Source: Pseudomonas saponiphila (GTDB lineage: Bacteria; Pseudomonadota; Gammaproteobacteria; Pseudomonadales; Pseudomonadaceae). Taken from it: a DNA stretch of 64,000 bases. The first letter of the stretch is position 1. Each line of letters opens with the position of its first letter. A program made the position numbers and the translations under genes. The notes beneath the pieces were generated by a model, which saw only the letters and a list, made by a program, of their open reading frames with translations, searched no databases and was not told the origin of the DNA. Of this stretch, positions 25,111 to 33,987 are shown piece by piece. The stretch covers positions 3,926,501-3,990,500 of the forward strand of contig NZ_FNTJ01000001.1 in assembly GCF_900105185.1 (NCBI RefSeq). The letters run 5' to 3'.

Positions 25111-25934
25111 TCAATACAAGTGACGGCAGCGCCACCAATCCACACCTCGTCGCCCACCTGCTCGACATCGATGACCCCGGCGCGGCCCATGCTCAGCCCC
25201 TGGCTGACCCGGTAGCGCGACGGCGCCAGCCCGGCGCCCAGCAGCCACTGGGCGATCCCGGCATTGAGGCTGCCGGTGGCCGGGTCCTCGGGCATGCCGT
25301 CGCCGGCGATAAAGGCCCGCACCTCGAACTGTGCGTCGGTGTCATCACGCTGCGGATCACAAGGCGCGATCACCCCGACGGCCAGGCCGATCAGCGCCGG
25401 ATAGTCCGGTTGCAGATCCAGCACTTGCTGGCGCTCGGCGAGCATCACCGCCAGCCAGCCGGCACCATTGTCGACCCACTGCGCCCGCACGATGTCCCCG
25501 GCGTTCAGGCCCAGGCCACGGCATACCTGCTCCAGCACCTCGGGCTCCACCGGGCCGGACTTGAGCAGCGGCGGCGCGAGAAAGGCCAACTGATCGCCCT
25601 GACGGCGAATGCGCACCAGGCCGACTTCACACTCCTGAATGATCTCCTCGCCCTGGGGCACCCCACCGGCTTCGAGCCAGGCGTGGCAGCTGCCCAGGGT
25701 CGGGTGACCGGCGAAGGGTAGCTCCTGGAGGGTGGTGAAGATCCGCAGACGGTAGTCGGCGCGAGGGTCGCGGGGCTTGAGCAGGAAGGTGGTTTCGCTG
25801 AGGTTGGTCCAGGTGGCGAACGCGGCCATGCGCTCGGCGCTGAGATCGTCGGCGTCGAACACCACGGCCAAGGGGTTGCCCTTGAGAGGGGTGGCGCTGA
25901 AGACGTCGATTTGTTTGAAGTTCAGGGCGGGCAT
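25083..25934 (-). CDS. PhzF-family isomerase/epimerase
   Basis: 283-residue protein of the PhzF/diaminopimelate-epimerase-like fold. NLSETTFLL (about 44-52) holds the catalytic Glu of PhzF-type proteins, ELPFAGHPTLGSCHAW (about 71-86) the substrate loop, and DPATGSLNAGIAQWL (about 218-232) the second-half signature. Length is normal. No phenazine genes lie nearby, so it is one of the many stand-alone members of unknown substrate. The final codons run through the heptamer repeat. Confidence 0.92.
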   Translation of the reverse strand: MPALNFKQIDVFSATPLKGNPLAVVFDADDLSAERMAAFATWTNLSETTFLLKPRDPRADYRLRIFTTLQELPFAGHPTLGSCHAWLEAGGVPQGEEIIQECEVGLVRIRRQGDQLAFLAPPLLKSGPVEPEVLEQVCRGLGLNAGDIVRAQWVDNGAGWLAVMLAERQQVLDLQPDYPALIGLAVGVIAPCDPQRDDTDAQFEVRAFIAGDGMPEDPATGSLNAGIAQWLLGAGLAPSRYRVSQGLSMGRAGVIDVEQVGDEVWIGGAAVTCIEGKLLAASC

Positions 25935-26480
25935 GGAGGGAGCCTGTGGTGTTTGTTTTTTTTGGGGGGTGAAGTGTACATATTCGTTACTGCGGGTGGG
26001 GCTGCTGCTGGTTCAGCTCTTACAGCGAGTCACTTTGAAAAGCCCCAAGTCACCAAAGGCTCCTGCCCCTCCACTCGGTGCCTGGCATAGCGAGGCATGC
26101 CCGAACTCCGGCATTGATCCGTGGGCCGCCGCACTGCCGGCCTGAGGATGAAATGGGGAGTACCTCCCCCACCTCCCGTAGGAGCTGGCTTGCCAGCGAA
26201 GGCGTCCTCCAGGGCGCTGCATGTCTTGCGGGCCTCTTCGCCGGCAAGCCGGCTCCTACAGGTAGCGCGTAAACGCGCTTGGCTCTTGCCCTTGATCTTC
26301 AGGCCCCTTCCCAGCCGGAGCGAGGGGCCCATGGAGGGGCAAGCGTTTTTGCTTACTTTTTGCTGGGCCGGCACTCCGGCGTTTGACAAAAGGGACTCGC
26401 CGTAAGGGCGAAACCCTAAGCAGCCGTTACCGCAGCACCGGATATGTACCCCCCTTCGCGCCCCCCCTTAAAAAACCACC
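25935..26480. other. Intergenic region with REP and a recurrent element
   Basis: 546 bases without a credible gene between PhzF and a GST. It has a REP pair (26178-26260) and, at 26394-26415, GACTCGCCGTAAGGGCGAAA..., a block that recurs at 62018-62039. The stretch before it (about 26340-26390) has GTTTTTGCTTACTTTTTGC followed by a CCGGCACTCCGGCG hairpin. Promoters of neither neighbour could be placed. Confidence 0.6.
26178..26260. repeat. REP pair (inverse orientation)
   Basis: GTAGGAGCTGGCTTGCCAGC arm, a 35-base middle and the opposite arm TTCGCCGGCAAGCCGGC with CTCCTACA. Arms are in the opposite order to most REP pairs in the window. Confidence 0.9.
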
Positions 26481-27185
26481 TCAACCAACCTTGGGAATCT
26501 CCAACCCACGAATCACCGCCGGCCGCGCCACAAACTTGGCCAGCACCCGCTGCACCTCTGGGAAGCTATCAATCCCCACCAACCCGCCCGCCTCATAAAA
26601 CCCGAGCAAATTGCGAATCCACGGAAAGGTCGCAATATCGGCAATGGTGTAGCGCTCGCCCATGATCCACTCGCGCCCCACCAGATGCTTGTCCAGCACT
26701 CCCAGCAACCGCTTGGCCTCGTTCACGTAACGCTCCAGCGGCCGCTTGTCCTCGTATTCCTTGCCGGCGAATTTGTGGAAGAACCCCACCTGCCCGAACA
26801 TCGGCCCGATGCCGCCCATCTGGAACATCAGCCACTGCAGGGTTTCATAACGCGCCGCCGACTCCTGGGCCAGCAGTTGCCCGCTCTTGTCCGCCAGGTA
26901 GATCAGGATCGCCCCCGACTCGAACAGCGCCAGCGGCTGATCGCCCGGGCCGTGGGGATCGAGAATCGCCGGGATCTTGTTGTTCGGGCTGACGCTGAGG
27001 AACTCCGGGGTCATCTGGTCCTGGGTCTCGAAGCTGACGCGGTGCGCTTCATAAGGCAGGCCGATCTCTTCAAGCATGATCGAGACCTTGACCCCGTTGG
27101 GGGTCGGCAGGGAGTACAGCTGAATCCATTCGGGGAATTGCGCAGGCCATTTCTGGGTAACGGCAAAAGCGGAAAGATCGGTCAT
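26481..27185 (-). CDS. Glutathione S-transferase, YghU/YfcG-like
   Basis: 234-residue GST. The N-terminal half has PNGVKVSIMLEEIGLPYEAH (about 29-48), NNKIPAILDP (the cis-Pro loop) and ALFESGAILIYLADKSG (about 91-107), the nu-class/YfcG-like pattern in which Asn/Thr rather than Tyr handle glutathione. The helical half follows. The ATG at 27185 has GGAAG upstream; a longer start at 27230 is unlikely. Disulfide-bond reductase activity is possible by family; not shown. Confidence 0.92.
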   Translation of the reverse strand: MTDLSAFAVTQKWPAQFPEWIQLYSLPTPNGVKVSIMLEEIGLPYEAHRVSFETQDQMTPEFLSVSPNNKIPAILDPHGPGDQPLALFESGAILIYLADKSGQLLAQESAARYETLQWLMFQMGGIGPMFGQVGFFHKFAGKEYEDKRPLERYVNEAKRLLGVLDKHLVGREWIMGERYTIADIATFPWIRNLLGFYEAGGLVGIDSFPEVQRVLAKFVARPAVIRGLEIPKVG

Positions 27186-27402
27186 GACAGGCTTCCAATG
27201 ACAGTCAAAGGGGGGCGCCACACAAGGCAACGGTCGAGGATTATCCGCCGGGTTTTCTTAAATCGGCAACACACCGTGGTTAGTCTGGCGCTGCATCGAA
27301 CCAAACGCCGTCCAAGGACTCAGAAGCACTGCCTTCACCGGCCGTGATGACAGGGAATACACAGGTTTGTCAGCCTCCACCCTTGCGCTGAAGAAGCTCG
27401 CC

Positions 27403-28059
27403 ATGCCCCTGTTACGCCATCTCAAGAACCGCGCCTACCTGCTGCTCCCGGCCGTGTTGCTGGGCAGCGTCTTGTCCCTGGAATCCAGCGCCAGCCGTGC
27501 ACAACCGGCGGACGGCACCCAGACCCTGGTGTTCCTGCGCCACGCGGAAAAGCCCGCCGGCGGCCTCGGCCAGCTCAACTGCCAGGGCCTGAACCGGGCC
27601 CTCGACCTGGCCACGTTGCTGCCGGAAAAATTCGGCAAGGCGCAGTACGTGTTCGCCGCCGACCCGACGCGCAATGTCGAGGAAGGCGAGCAGGACAATT
27701 CCTACAGCTATATCCGTCCGTTGATGACCATCAGCCCCAGCGCGATCAAGCTCGGCCTGCCGGTGAACATCGACTTTGCCGCCAACGACACCAGCGACCT
27801 GGCGGACGAGCTACTGCACGACCGCTACCACAACGCGACCATCTACACCGCCTGGTCCCACGGTTACCTGCCGGAGCTGATCAACAAGGTCGCCGCCCAG
27901 GCCGTGGGCCAGAAGCGCCCGATCACCGAAGACTGGGCCTCCAACGACTTCGACTCGCTGTACGTGCTGACCCTGACCTGGCGCAACGGCAAGGCCAGCC
28001 TGCACAGCCAGAGCTACAAGCAAGGCCTGGACAACCGCGAGCAGGATTGCCCGAGCTGA
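27403..28059 (+). CDS. Secreted histidine-phosphatase-family protein
   Basis: 218-residue protein with a signal peptide (hydrophobic core about 11-23, cleavage near SRAQ at 31-34). The catalytic LVFLRHAEKP (about 42-51) is the RHxE variant of the RHG motif, and the second-half AWSHGYLPEL supplies the second His. Phosphatase activity is likely, substrate unknown. The ATG at 27403 is chosen because the signal peptide begins there; a TTG at 27367 would add twelve residues. Confidence 0.85.
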   Translation: MPLLRHLKNRAYLLLPAVLLGSVLSLESSASRAQPADGTQTLVFLRHAEKPAGGLGQLNCQGLNRALDLATLLPEKFGKAQYVFAADPTRNVEEGEQDNSYSYIRPLMTISPSAIKLGLPVNIDFAANDTSDLADELLHDRYHNATIYTAWSHGYLPELINKVAAQAVGQKRPITEDWASNDFDSLYVLTLTWRNGKASLHSQSYKQGLDNREQDCPS

Positions 28060-28088
28060 AGGTTCCGGACTACACCCGCCCTCCGCCC

Positions 28089-28246
28089 CTGTAGCCGCTG
28101 CCGCAGGCTGCGAACGGCTGTGCAGCAGACGCGGCGCTCTTAAGGCCATCAGGTATTCGACAGGAGGTCGCCAGCGGCTACAGGCGCATGTCGCAGGTTG
28201 AGAAGTGCTCATCGGTTCGCGGCGCGCCGGCGCCAGCGGCTACAAT
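28089..28246. repeat. GTAGCCGCTG inverted repeat family
   Basis: CTGTAGCCGCTG (28089-28101) pairs with CAGCGGCTACAG (28172-28183) across a GC-rich middle; an additional half CCAGCGGCTACA lies at about 28232-28243. Related fragments are at about 17138-17200 and 36484-36505. This is a second Pseudomonas intergenic repeat family, distinct from REP. Confidence 0.75.
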
Positions 28247-28279
28247 TCGCGCTTATTGTCTTTGTGCGGAATTCCCTTC

Positions 28280-29335
28280 ATGTCCAACCTCGCCCCCACC
28301 CAGCCCGCTCGCGGCTGGGCGTTCTGGTGCAAACCCCTGCTGTTCCTGATCATCGCCGCGGTCGGCCTGTATTACGTGAAGTGGTCGCCCTACTACCTCA
28401 AGGCCTTTGTCGCCGCCGACAGCCACAGCATTGGCGCGTCGATCCTCAACGACCAGCAAAGCTCGCCCTGGAGCGCGGCCCTGGCCTATTCCCAGGTGTA
28501 CTTCCTGGCCATCTGGAAGGCGGCGGTGCTGGCGGTGATCTTGGGTTCCTTGCTGCAGGTGCTGATCCCCCGGGATTGGCTGCTGCGCCTGTTCGGCCGC
28601 GCCGGCTTCGGCTCGACCCTGCGCGGCGGGCTGTTCGCCTTGCCGGGCATGATGTGTTCCTGCTGCGCCGCGCCGGTGGCGGCGGGTCTGCGCCGGCAGA
28701 AGGTCTCGGTGGGCGCGGCGCTGGCGTTCTGGATCGCCAACCCGGTGCTCAACCCGGCGACCCTGGTGTTCATGGGCTTTGTTTTGGGCTGGGGCTTTTC
28801 CGCCTTGCGCCTGGTGGCGGGCATCGTCCTGGTGCTGGGCGTGTCGCTGATCGCACAACGCATCGCCGGCCCGGAAAAACTGCCGGAAGCTGCGGTGGAC
28901 GCGGTGGTTGAAGCCAGCACGCTGAACGATCAGCCGTTCCTGCTGCGCTGGGGCAAGACCTTGTGGCAGTTGTTCTGGAGCACCATCCCGATCTACATCC
29001 TCGCCGTGCTGGCGCTGGGCGCGGCGCGGGTCTGGCTGTTCCCGCACATCGACGGCGCCATGGGCGACAGCCTGTGGTGGCTGGTGCCTCTGGCGATTGC
29101 CGGAACCCTGTTCGTGATCCCGACGGCGGCGGAAATCCCCATCGTCCAGACCATGATGACCCTGGGCCTGGGCACCGGGCCGGCAGTGGCCCTGCTGATG
29201 ACCCTGCCGAGCATCAGCCTGCCGTCGCTGCTGATGCTGCGCAAAGACTTCGATGCCCGGGTGCTGGTGACCGTGGCCGTGCTGACCATGCTGGTGGGGA
29301 TTGTCTGCGGCCTGATTGGTGCGGCGGTGCTGTAG
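28280..29335 (+). CDS. DUF318/ArsP-type permease
   Basis: 351-residue inner-membrane protein with about eight helices. The signature GMMCSCCAAPVAAGLRR (about 121-137) with its Cys cluster, and the related second-half TAAEIPIVQTMM (about 282-293), give the inverted-repeat layout of the DUF318/ArsP permeases. Members export organic arsenicals or other small molecules through thiols; the substrate here is unknown. The ATG at 28280 is preceded by a weak site. No ars genes are nearby. Confidence 0.88.
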   Translation: MSNLAPTQPARGWAFWCKPLLFLIIAAVGLYYVKWSPYYLKAFVAADSHSIGASILNDQQSSPWSAALAYSQVYFLAIWKAAVLAVILGSLLQVLIPRDWLLRLFGRAGFGSTLRGGLFALPGMMCSCCAAPVAAGLRRQKVSVGAALAFWIANPVLNPATLVFMGFVLGWGFSALRLVAGIVLVLGVSLIAQRIAGPEKLPEAAVDAVVEASTLNDQPFLLRWGKTLWQLFWSTIPIYILAVLALGAARVWLFPHIDGAMGDSLWWLVPLAIAGTLFVIPTAAEIPIVQTMMTLGLGTGPAVALLMTLPSISLPSLLMLRKDFDARVLVTVAVLTMLVGIVCGLIGAAVL

Positions 29336-29733
29336 AACCCTGTTTATTGTCTTGAAACACATTGGTCAGGGAATGCCGCTCCCGAAACCAGAGTTTTCGC
29401 TTTGTTTTGTAAGGCTTGTCCGAGAGAATCGCCAACGCCTTTGAGCGGCTTGTGCCCTTGGTTTTCGTCAGGCAGTCTCCCCCGGTCGCTGCACCATGAG
29501 CGACTCGGATGTGGAAGTCCGGAAGGGTCATAGGTACAACGCTTCAACGCGCCTGCCGACGCTTTGCGCCTGCGGATACGTGTTATGGCGGCCATGCGTG
29601 GGGCACCTTCGGGTGCGCCGGGTTTTGGGTACCAAAAGACTCCCCGGTCTTCCACACCCACGCACGGCTGCCACCCTCTCGTGTGGAAGCGAGACCGGCG
29701 GCTCTACTTAACCTTAGAGTCGTAGGTACCCCA
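29336..29733. other. Intergenic region with structured leader of the DUF6124 gene
   Basis: About 400 bases with no credible gene. The left half (29340-29560) shows nothing I recognise. The right half has the long hairpin listed separately and a GGCGGCTCTACTTAACC segment directly before the DUF6124 start. Confidence 0.6.
29644..29698 (+). promoter_or_regulatory. Long hairpin in the leader of the DUF6124 gene
   Basis: CCGGTCTTCCACAC (29644-29657) pairs with GTGTGGAA plus GACCGG (29681-29698), broken only by a GCGA bulge, giving 14 base pairs around a 23-base loop. It ends 36 bases before the start codon. From memory, DUF6124/DUF3077-type genes in Pseudomonas often have such conserved leaders. 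Confidence 0.6.
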
Positions 29734-30075
29734 ATGAAAAAGCTCGTCCCCGATCCACCCCGCCCACTACGCGATCCCGAGCTGGATCGCGCCAACGCCA
29801 ACCTGCTCGCCGCACTGAAACCTACCCAGGCCCGCCCGTTCGGCCTGCGCGATGCCCAGGGCAATGCCCTGTTCAGCGTGCAAGCTGGGGTCAATGCCGA
29901 AGAGGCCCTGCTGCACGTCGCCCTGCTGCTCAAGTGCGCCGAGGAGGTGTCCGATGAAATCACCGAGCGCGCCAGCGGCATCGAACGCGGCCTGATCTGG
30001 TCCATGGTGCATTCCGTGGAAATGGCCCGGGCCGTGGTCGAGGCCTTGCTCGACCGTCCACGCCCTGCCGGCTGA
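29734..30075 (+). CDS. DUF6124 (DUF3077-like) family protein
   Basis: 113-residue soluble protein. The N-terminal KKLVPDPPRP and the following LFSVQAGVNAEEALLHVALLLKCA pattern (about 49-72) are typical of this Pseudomonas-specific family of unknown function. The C-terminal third is helical (GLIWSMVHSVEMARAVVEALL). It has its own long structured leader and stands apart from the convergent selU gene. Confidence 0.85.
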   Translation: MKKLVPDPPRPLRDPELDRANANLLAALKPTQARPFGLRDAQGNALFSVQAGVNAEEALLHVALLLKCAEEVSDEITERASGIERGLIWSMVHSVEMARAVVEALLDRPRPAG

Positions 30076-30127
30076 CGCCTGCGAATACCGCGCGCTCGGG
30101 TGCTGCGAGCGCGCGGTTGATTGAGCG

Positions 30128-31228
30128 CTAGCGCGATGGCGGCTGGCGCTGGCGCAGGTAATCGAGCACGGCGGCGTGGTCGCCCACGAATTCGATGCGC
30201 GCGCCCTTGCTCTCGCGCTGGTAGGCGTACATCGGGTCGTAGTATTCACCCAGAAGGCCTTCGATCCAGGCCCGATGCAGTTCCACGTCGCCGCTGCGCA
30301 GCTGTTCGGCCAGGGCCGCTTCCATCAGCAGCAACAGGCGCTGGTGACGCTCGCCCCCCAGGCGCTTGTGGATCTTGTTCAGGCTTTCCAGCAGGCGTTC
30401 GGCAAACAGGGCGAAACCTTCTTCGCCGTGCACCGCAACGAACTCGGCGCAGAGGTTAACCACGTAGTCGTCGAGGATGCGCTGCACCCGGTTGGCCAGG
30501 CTGTCTTCCAGCCAGACCATGGGGAACCCCTGCATGCCCTGGTGCAGCGACAAGGGCAAGGCGCAGCTGCCGATCATGCGGTTCTCGTCTTCGAGGACAA
30601 AAGCCCGCACCCCGCGATGGCGCTTTTTCAGCAGGTCCACCGCCAGGCGGTTTTCAAAATCGATGTTGCTCGGCTGCCCGGTGGCGCGGCGGCCAAAGCT
30701 GGAGCCGCGATGGTTGGCGTGGCCTTCCAGGTCCAGGGCGTTGTCCAGTTGGCCCAGGAGTTCGGTCTTGCCGGTGCCGGTCATGCCCCCCAGCAGGACG
30801 AAATCGCACTGCTGCACCGCCTGTTCGGTGGTGTCCAGCAGGAAGCTGCGCATGGCCTTGTAGCCGCCGCCGACTCGCGGGTAGTCGATGCCTGCTTCCT
30901 TGAGCCATTGCTGGACGATCTGCGAGCGCAGGCCGCCACGGAAGCAGTACAGCAGGCCATCGGGATGGGCCTTGGCAAACTCGGCCCAGGCCTGGACGCG
31001 CTGGGCCTTGATGTCGCCGGACACCAGTTGATGCCCAAGCACGATGGCCGCCTGCTGGCCCTGCTGCTTGTAGCAGGTGCCGACCCGCTGGCGTTCCTGG
31101 TCGGTCATCAGCGGCAGGTTGAGCACCCCGGGAAAGGCGCCCTTGATGAATTCGATCGGCGCCCGGGTGTCCATCATCGGCCGGTCGTTGAGGAAGATCT
31201 CGCGGTAATCGGTGCAGTCCACGGACAT
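30128..31228 (-). CDS. selU: tRNA 2-selenouridine synthase
   Basis: Replaces sulfur with selenium at the wobble 2-thiouridine of tRNAs for Lys, Glu and Gln, through a geranylated intermediate. 366 residues. The N-terminal rhodanese domain has its catalytic Cys in [11 protein letters not shown] (about 92-102); the P-loop [11 protein letters not shown] follows at about 147-157. The gene is also known as mnmH/ybbB. Its ATG shares one base with the stop of selD (TGATG), so the two are coupled. Selenophosphate from SelD is the donor. Confidence 0.96.
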   Translation of the reverse strand: MSVDCTDYREIFLNDRPMMDTRAPIEFIKGAFPGVLNLPLMTDQERQRVGTCYKQQGQQAAIVLGHQLVSGDIKAQRVQAWAEFAKAHPDGLLYCFRGGLRSQIVQQWLKEAGIDYPRVGGGYKAMRSFLLDTTEQAVQQCDFVLLGGMTGTGKTELLGQLDNALDLEGHANHRGSSFGRRATGQPSNIDFENRLAVDLLKKRHRGVRAFVLEDENRMIGSCALPLSLHQGMQGFPMVWLEDSLANRVQRILDDYVVNLCAEFVAVHGEEGFALFAERLLESLNKIHKRLGGERHQRLLLLMEAALAEQLRSGDVELHRAWIEGLLGEYYDPMYAYQRESKGARIEFVGDHAAVLDYLRQRQPPSR

Positions 31229-32262
31229 CAGAACACCTCGACCGCGTGACTCTGTCGCTCTACCAGCTCGCCAATCGGCGCCAGTTCCAGGCCCAGCTCC
31301 GCCGCCAGGGCGAGGAACTCGGCATTGCCTTCAGGCGTCACCGCCACCAGCAGGCCGCCGCTGGTCTGTGGGTCGCAGAGCACGCGTTTGTGCAGCTCCT
31401 GGATTCGGCCGATTTTCTCGGCGTAGCTGCTGTAGTTGCGCAAGGTGCCGCCGGGCACACAGCCCTGGTCCAGGTAGTACTCGACCCCCGGCAGGCGCGG
31501 CACGCGGTCGTAGTGAATCTGTGCGGTGAGGCCGCTGCCGTCGGCCATTTCCACCAGATGCCCGAGCAGGCCGAAACCGGTGACATCGGTCATCGCGGTC
31601 ACCCCTTCGAGCTTGCCAAAACGCGCGCCGGGCTTGTTCAGGGTGCACATCCAATCGCGGGCCAGGCCGATGTCGGCGTCGCGCAGCTTGCCCTTTTTCT
31701 CGGCGGTGGTGAGCACGCCGATCCCCAGGGGTTTGGTCAGGTACAGCAGGCAACCGGCGGTGGCGGTGTCGTTGCGCTTCATGAAGCGTTTTTCCACCAG
31801 CCCGGTCACCGCCAGGCCGAAGATCGGCTCCGGCGCGTCGATGGAATGGCCGCCGGCCAGGGGAATGCCCGCCGCGTCGCACACCGCACGGCCGCCACGG
31901 ATCACTTCCCGGGCGATTTCCGGGGCCAGCACGTTCACCGGCCAGCCGAGAATGGCGATGGCCATCAGCGGATCGCCGCCCATGGCGTAGATATCGCTGA
32001 TGGCGTTGGTGGCGGCGATGCGGCCGAAGTCGAAGGGGTCGTCGACGATGGGCATGAAAAAGTCGGTGGTGGAGACCACCCCGCGTTCTTCATCAATGGC
32101 GTAGACCGCCGCGTCATCGCGCGAGGCGTTGCCGACCCACAGCTTGGGGTCGAGGTTCTGTGCCCCGCTGCCGGCCAGGATCACCTCCAGTACCTGGGGG
32201 GAAATCTTGCAGCCGCAGCCGGCTCCGTGGCTGTACTGGGTCAGGCGAATCGGCTCGCTCAT
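31228..32262 (-). CDS. selD: Selenide, water dikinase (selenophosphate synthase)
   Basis: Makes selenophosphate from selenide and ATP. 344 residues, normal length. The GAGCGCKIS motif at about 14-22 holds the catalytic Cys, a plain cysteine codon rather than selenocysteine. The Asp-rich [22 protein letters not shown] segment (about 64-85) binds metal-ATP. The ATG at 32262 is fixed by the family N-terminus. It is first in the selD-selU pair and no selA/selB genes are in the window, so at least the tRNA branch is supplied. Confidence 0.97.
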   Translation of the reverse strand: MSEPIRLTQYSHGAGCGCKISPQVLEVILAGSGAQNLDPKLWVGNASRDDAAVYAIDEERGVVSTTDFFMPIVDDPFDFGRIAATNAISDIYAMGGDPLMAIAILGWPVNVLAPEIAREVIRGGRAVCDAAGIPLAGGHSIDAPEPIFGLAVTGLVEKRFMKRNDTATAGCLLYLTKPLGIGVLTTAEKKGKLRDADIGLARDWMCTLNKPGARFGKLEGVTAMTDVTGFGLLGHLVEMADGSGLTAQIHYDRVPRLPGVEYYLDQGCVPGGTLRNYSSYAEKIGRIQELHKRVLCDPQTSGGLLVAVTPEGNAEFLALAAELGLELAPIGELVERQSHAVEVF

Positions 32263-32305
32263 GGGGCACCTCGTCAAGTCTGGGACCGGGATTCTAGCAG
32301 AGCCC

Positions 32306-32665
32306 TCAGGCACTGGGCCGAGGTGTGCCCTGGTGGAACAGCATCTGCCAGCGCCCTTCGCGGCAGCGCCACAGCGAACTGCGCCAGGCGCTGCTGGCCG
32401 CGCGTCCGCCAGCTGCGGCGTTATTGCACAGGTAGGTGACCTGGGCCAGATCGGGCGCCAGAGGCAGCAGCGAAAACTCACTGATACGGCGCTCGATAAA
32501 CACCTGCTGGGGCAGGCTTTGCAGCACCTGGGCCTTGTTCCAGCGCCCGCCACTGGCACCGAACTCGAAAAAGTCGTCGGCCAGCAAGGCGTCCAGCACC
32601 TGGCGATCGCCACGAACCTCCGCCTGTTGCAGGCTGGTTTCCAACTCCAGCAAGACTTTATGCAA
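32306..32665 (-). CDS. NTF2-like (DUF4440-type) protein
   Basis: 119-residue single-domain protein. The pattern [34 protein letters not shown] (first third), with a later [22 protein letters not shown], is typical of small SnoaL/NTF2-like cone folds. Enzyme or ligand-binding function unknown. It lies 43 bases upstream of selD on the same strand and may be co-transcribed. Confidence 0.8.
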   Translation of the reverse strand: MHKVLLELETSLQQAEVRGDRQVLDALLADDFFEFGASGGRWNKAQVLQSLPQQVFIERRISEFSLLPLAPDLAQVTYLCNNAAAGGRAASSAWRSSLWRCREGRWQMLFHQGTPRPSA

Positions 32666-32828
32666 AGCCGTGCTCCACCTCAGCAGAAAAATCCAGCGCC
32701 GGACTTTAGCAGCGCCCCGCTTTTGCGCACACCACCCCCTGCCCGGGCACTTTTTTTACTGGAGCACCATCTTCCGAGGCGTTTCCGGTTGTTTTTCAAC
32801 TGCCTATTTCAAGTTGGTACGTCATGTG

Positions 32829-32840
32829 CAAACGTTTGCG
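32829..32840. promoter_or_regulatory. LacI-family operator upstream of the Tsx-like gene
   Basis: GCAAACGTTTGC, a perfect 12-base palindrome with a central CG, is the classic half-site layout for PurR/CytR-like LacI regulators. It lies 83 bases upstream of the Tsx-like start. No LacI-type gene is in the window. Confidence 0.55.
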
Positions 32841-32923
32841 GGTTGCAATTTTGTGGGTGTTCGCCACCGCCATGCGCGAGAGCGGACATCAGGGACTTCA
32901 CACCGCAAGAACAGGGACTTTCC

Positions 32924-33880
32924 ATGCACAACCGCTTCCCGCGTTTCGTTTTCCGTCGCCGATGGGCTGTTTCCCTCGGGCTGGCCGGCGTTACGGGTCT
33001 ACTCAGCAGCACCGCGCTGGCCCAATCGCCCCCGCCGGACGAGTCGGCCCAGGGCGAAAGCCTCAGCAGCGACGTACAGCCGGCCAAGCCCGGGGCCTAC
33101 CTCTCCGACTGGTACAACCAGGACCTGATGCTGATCGGCAGCAAGGACATCAGCTTCGGCCCGCGTCCGGCGGACGACGTCTACCTGGAATACGAATACT
33201 TCGGGCGCAAGGGCCCCTTCGAGCTATATGGCTACATCGACCTGCCGAAGATCCTCGACATCGGCAACAGCCACGACAAGGGCATCTGGGACCACGGCTC
33301 GCCGCTGTTCATGGAGCATGAGCCGCGGATCTCCATCGACTACCTGGCCGGCCGCAGCCTGGCCATCGGTCCGTTCAAGGAGTGGTACGTGGCCTTCGAC
33401 TGGATCTACGACCACGGCAGCCGCACCGCCAACCGGGCCAATACCCTGTACAGCGGCCTGGGCACCGACATCGACACCCATTCGCGGGTCAGCCTCTCGG
33501 CCAACTTCTACGGCCGCTACCAGTGGGAAAACTATGGCGCCAGCAATGAGTACTCCTGGGACGGCTACCGCGCCCAACTGAAGTACATCGTGCCCATCGA
33601 CACCTTCAGCAACGGCGCCTCGCTGACCTACATCGGCTTCACCAATTTCGATTTCGGCTCCGACCTGCACAAGGACAACCCGGCGCGCACCGCCAATGCC
33701 ACGGTGGCCACCAACGTGCTGCTGTATTCCTTCACCCACCTGCGCTTCACCCTGGTGGGCCGCTACTTTCACAACGGCGGCAACTGGGAGGACGGCAGCG
33801 TGCTGAACTTCGGCGATGGCGAGTTCCGCGCCCGCTCCAATGGCTGGGGCTATTACGCCGGGGTCGGCTATCAGTTCTAG
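32924..33880 (+). CDS. Tsx-like nucleoside-specific outer-membrane channel
   Basis: 318-residue beta-barrel. A signal peptide ends near TALAQSPPP (about 29-37). The barrel begins around YLSDWYNQDLMLIGSKDISFG and shows alternating aromatic strands, ending in a C-terminal YYAGVGYQF that suits Bam-dependent insertion. It resembles the Tsx family of nucleoside channels. The ATG at 32924 is the start of the signal peptide. It is followed by a nucleoside-binding-type (NUP) protein gene, which supports a nucleoside role. Confidence 0.87.
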   Translation: MHNRFPRFVFRRRWAVSLGLAGVTGLLSSTALAQSPPPDESAQGESLSSDVQPAKPGAYLSDWYNQDLMLIGSKDISFGPRPADDVYLEYEYFGRKGPFELYGYIDLPKILDIGNSHDKGIWDHGSPLFMEHEPRISIDYLAGRSLAIGPFKEWYVAFDWIYDHGSRTANRANTLYSGLGTDIDTHSRVSLSANFYGRYQWENYGASNEYSWDGYRAQLKYIVPIDTFSNGASLTYIGFTNFDFGSDLHKDNPARTANATVATNVLLYSFTHLRFTLVGRYFHNGGNWEDGSVLNFGDGEFRARSNGWGYYAGVGYQF

Positions 33881-33886
33881 GAGCAG

Positions 33887-33915
33887 TTGCAAGCGGCAAG
33901 CTACAAGCGGCAAGT
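33887..33915. repeat. Short GCAAGCGGCAAG heptamer-type repeat
   Basis: TTGCAAGCGGCAAGCTACAAGCGGCAAG, about four seven-base units of the same family as the longer arrays at 25037, 41957 and 44041, directly after the Tsx-like stop codon. Confidence 0.7.
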
Positions 33916-33987
33916 CAGAGCAGTGCGATGAATTGCCATCTGTATCAGGCAGGATAAGCGCCGGTTAACGGCAGTCATGGAGGTTGT

